A model generated the notes under the pieces. It did no database searches. It saw only the letters and a list, made by a program, of their open reading frames with translations, and was not told where the DNA came from. Shown here one piece after another: positions 61,649-64,000 of a stretch of 64,000 bases of DNA; within the stretch, counting starts at the first letter, position 1, and each line of letters begins with the position of its first letter. Origin of the DNA: Polyangium mundeleinium (GTDB taxonomy: Bacteria > Myxococcota_A > Polyangia > Polyangiales > Polyangiaceae); contig NZ_JAQNDO010000001.1 of NCBI RefSeq assembly GCF_028369105.1, forward strand, positions 10,944,501 to 11,008,500, given 5' to 3'. The translations under genes were made by a program, and so were the position numbers.

Positions 61649-63043
61649 TCAAAACACCCGGTTCAGGCCGTTGAGCGCCGCGACGCGGTACGCCTCGGCC
61701 ATCGTCGGGTAGTTGAACGTCGTGTTCACGAAATACAGGAGGGTGTTGGCCTTGCCCTCCTGCGACATGATCGCCTGGCCGATGTGGATGATCTCGCTCG
61801 CGTTGTCCCCGAAGCAATGCACGCCGAGCAGCTCCAAGGTCTCGCGGTGGAACAGGATCTTGAGCATCCCCACGGTTCGTCCGGTGATCTGCGCGCGCGC
61901 CAGCGACTTGAACTGCGCGTGGCCGACCTCGTACGGGATCCCCGCCTTCGTCAATTCGCGCTCGGTCCGGCCCACGGACGAGATTTCGGGCGAGGTATAA
62001 ATGCCCGTCGGAATGTCCTCCACGAGCTTCGTTTCAAGTCGCCCTTCGACGAGGTGCGTCGCGGCAAAACGGCCCTGATCATACGCCGCGCTCGCGAGCG
62101 CGGGGAAACCCACCACGTCGCCCACCGCGTAGATGTGCGGCACGGACGTCTGGTACGCCTCGTTCACCTTGATGTTTCCGCGCGAATCGATGGGGATCCC
62201 GAGCTGTTCGAGCCCCAAGTCATTCGTATTGCCCGTGCGCCCGTTCGCCCATAACAAGACGTCGGACTTGATCTTCTTGCCGCTCTTCAGGTGCAGGACC
62301 ACGCCGTCGTCCTGGCCCTCGACCCGCTCGTACTCCTCGTTGTGCCGGATCAAGCAGCCCATGTCGCGCAGGTGATACGCGAGGGCGTCCACGATCTCGT
62401 CGTCGAGGAACGAGAGCAGCTTGTCGCGGGTATTGATGAGGTTCAGCTTCACGCCGAGCATGCGAAACATGCTGCCCCACTCGCAGCCGATGACGCCCGC
62501 GCCATACACGATCATCGCCTGCGGCATCTCCTCCATGCGGAGGATCGTGTCGGAGTCGTAAATGCGCGGATGGCTGAAATCGACGTCCGGCGGGTGATAC
62601 GGCCGCGAGCCGCTCGCGATGATGAACGCTTTCGCCGTGAGGACGTCGATCGCGCCTTTCGGCTGCCCGACCTCCAGCGTGTTCGCGTCGATAAAACGGG
62701 CGTGGCCTTCGACGACCTCGACCTTGTTCCGCTCGTAGAACGTCTGCCGCATGTCGGTCTGGCGCGCGATGACGCTGCTCGCCGTGCGGGTGAGGTCGCC
62801 GAACGAGGGCTGCGCATCCGGGCTCGCCCGGAACCCCGGGACGTGGCGCATCTCCACGAAGCGCTGGATCGCGTGGCGAAGCGCCTTCGAGGGGATCGTG
62901 GCCGTGTGCGTGCAGGCGCCCCCGACCAGGTGGCGCTGGTCCACGACGCAGACGCTCCGGCCCTCCTTGGCGCACTTCATGGCCGCCCCTTCGCCGCCGG
63001 GGCCGCTGCCGATCACGATGACGTCAAACGATCGCGAGCTCAT
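61649..63043 (-). CDS. sthA: Soluble pyridine nucleotide transhydrogenase (Si-specific)
   Basis: A 464-residue FAD flavoprotein that equilibrates NADPH and NADH. The FAD loop is [19 protein letters not shown]. The position of the usual redox disulfide reads [17 protein letters not shown] with only one Cys, as in SthA and unlike dihydrolipoamide dehydrogenase. The NAD(P) loop is [15 protein letters not shown], the FAD-closing motif [21 protein letters not shown], and the dimerisation domain runs [19 protein letters not shown]. Length is normal. No ribosome site is obvious at ATG 63043. Upstream is folC, 77 nt away on the same strand. Confidence 0.95.
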   Translation of the reverse strand: MSSRSFDVIVIGSGPGGEGAAMKCAKEGRSVCVVDQRHLVGGACTHTATIPSKALRHAIQRFVEMRHVPGFRASPDAQPSFGDLTRTASSVIARQTDMRQTFYERNKVEVVEGHARFIDANTLEVGQPKGAIDVLTAKAFIIASGSRPYHPPDVDFSHPRIYDSDTILRMEEMPQAMIVYGAGVIGCEWGSMFRMLGVKLNLINTRDKLLSFLDDEIVDALAYHLRDMGCLIRHNEEYERVEGQDDGVVLHLKSGKKIKSDVLLWANGRTGNTNDLGLEQLGIPIDSRGNIKVNEAYQTSVPHIYAVGDVVGFPALASAAYDQGRFAATHLVEGRLETKLVEDIPTGIYTSPEISSVGRTERELTKAGIPYEVGHAQFKSLARAQITGRTVGMLKILFHRETLELLGVHCFGDNASEIIHIGQAIMSQEGKANTLLYFVNTTFNYPTMAEAYRVAALNGLNRVF

Positions 63044-63120
63044 CGGCGCGCACTGTACGTCGGGCCGGCAAAACTCGCAACGAAGCGGCGGTTACGCCCC
63101 CGCGCCGTCCGAGCGCGCCG

Positions 63121-64000
63121 TCAGAGCGCCACCACGGGATCACAAGTGACGCCCAAGAGCTCGCCCCGCACCTCGCCCACGAGATAAATCGACCCCGCCA
63201 CGACGATCAGGTCGGACGGTCCCGCCATTGCAAGCGCCCGCGTGATCGCCTCCCGCCCCTCGGGCGCGGACAGACCAGGAAAACGCGCCGCGAGCTCGCT
63301 CGCGTGCACCGGCGCACGGCCCTTCGGCTCGGCATACACGCGCCGATCGGCGAGCGGGCCGAGTACGTCGAGCATGCCCGTCCACGCTTTGTCCGCGAGC
63401 GCCCCGAAGACGAGCACCACCCGATCGGGCGAAACACCGAGGGAACGCACGTGCTCGGCGAGCGCCGCCGCGCCGTGTGGATTGTGCGCGCAATCGAGGA
63501 GAACGGCCTTGCCGTCCTTGTCGATCCGTTCGAGCCGCCCCGGCCATCGCGCCGCCGCGAGGCCACGCGAAAGCAGCCCCGGCGGCGGTTTGAATGGGGG
63601 CTTCGAGGCTGCGGCCGCGAGCGCCGCGGCCACCGCCGCATTCGCGATTTGATGCGAGCCAGCGAGGCCGAGGTGCGTCTCGACGACCCCGCCCGGCAGT
63701 TCGATCCGCGCGCGCCCGTCCGGGAGCGCACGCGCCTCGAAGACGAACACCCCGCCCGCATCCGACGCCGCCTCGCCCGGCCGCGCCACCCGCAGGATCG
63801 GCCGCGCGCCGACGTCCCTCGCCACATCGAGCGCCGCCGCGAGCGCCTCGTCGTCGAGCGGCCCCAGCACGACCGGCACGTCCCGCCGAAACAGGCCTGC
63901 TTTGTCCCGCGCGATCGCCGCGTGCGTGTCGCCAAGCAGCGCCGTGTGGTCGAGCGCGACCGACGTGATGGCCGTCCCGAGCGGCCGTTCGAGCACATTC
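63121..64000 (-). CDS. folC: FolC: folylpolyglutamate/dihydrofolate synthase, C-terminal two thirds (runs off the window)
   Basis: Partial gene; the 5' end is beyond the right edge. Residues visible start in the central ATP-binding domain: AITSVALDHTALLGDTHAAI, then DKAGLF (metal/ATP region), AGSHQIANAAVA. The C-terminal domain has LDCAHNPHG (substrate-binding signature) and VLVFGALADKAW. It ends about 290 residues after the edge. FolC adds glutamate to dihydropteroate and folates; its glutamyl chemistry has no evident link to the big PgsB-like operon. Confidence 0.93.
   Translation of the reverse strand, partial: NVLERPLGTAITSVALDHTALLGDTHAAIARDKAGLFRRDVPVVLGPLDDEALAAALDVARDVGARPILRVARPGEAASDAGGVFVFEARALPDGRARIELPGGVVETHLGLAGSHQIANAAVAAALAAAASKPPFKPPPGLLSRGLAAARWPGRLERIDKDGKAVLLDCAHNPHGAAALAEHVRSLGVSPDRVVLVFGALADKAWTGMLDVLGPLADRRVYAEPKGRAPVHASELAARFPGLSAPEGREAITRALAMAGPSDLIVVAGSIYLVGEVRGELLGVTCDPVVAL

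Noticed and set aside
63121-64000. FolC as part of the polyglutamate operon
   Set aside because: It lies 35 kb away, on the other strand, beside sthA, and has canonical folate-enzyme motifs.

Overview
The window looks like chromosomal DNA of a myxobacterium, most likely of the Polyangiaceae/Sorangium type. This is inferred from very high GC with GC-rich third codon positions, secreted or lipoprotein genes with long Ser or Gly tracts, an S53 peptidase, a hybrid sensor kinase, several RsbR-like STAS proteins, and many genes of unknown function. I found no rRNA, tRNA, CRISPR array, prophage or insertion sequence.

Layout. 1-6.8 kb: start of a TonB-domain protein, a Uma2 nuclease-like protein, pyruvate phosphate dikinase with a clear terminator, an SDR gene missing its nucleotide-binding start, PspA, and a SUMF1-fold lipoprotein. 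6.9-11.8 kb: a CHASE2 receptor with a decayed kinase domain and a secreted S53 peptidase. 11.9-28.1 kb: the main feature, a five-gene operon described below. 28.1-30.9 kb: a beta-propeller/di-haem cytochrome lipoprotein and a small exported partner. 31-33.3 kb: a probable M28-peptidase remnant and two tandem PAS-STAS paralogues. 33.3-44.2 kb: an MpaB/Lcp-like oxygenase, an orphan AAA ATPase, and the pbpC/alpha-2-macroglobulin pair. 44.5-51.5 kb: a cysteine-peptidase-like protein, a lipoprotein/TPM/Tim44-zinc-ribbon cluster, a small EamA-like protein, a YwiC-like protein and a MopE-like protein. 51.7-57.5 kb: a hybrid histidine kinase, a radical SAM/SPASM protein, two small lipoproteins and an 18-copy 21-bp minisatellite. 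57.5-64 kb: an operon of alpha/beta hydrolase, RsbR-like STAS protein, unknown protein and LLM flavoprotein, then sthA and the end of folC.

The five genes of the main operon all run on the plus strand, and every junction is a 4-nt start/stop overlap (GTGA, GTGA, ATGA, TTGA). Gene 1 has two tandem copies of the PgsC/CapC membrane fold of poly-gamma-glutamate synthase fused to a large C-terminal region. Gene 5 is a 1453-residue protein containing a complete PgsB/CapB-type ligase domain. Gene 3 is a His-rich lipoprotein resembling a metallo-hydrolase. The C-terminal domain of gene 1 appears to be a catalytically dead relative of gene 3. Gene 2 is an anchored periplasmic protein. Gene 4 is a 1632-residue exported protein ending in a probable outer-membrane barrel. 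Together they look like a Gram-negative, envelope-spanning machine for making, trimming and exporting a poly-gamma-glutamate-like amide polymer. No PgsA/CapA is visible here. The architecture is read from the sequence; the polymer and the export role are inference.
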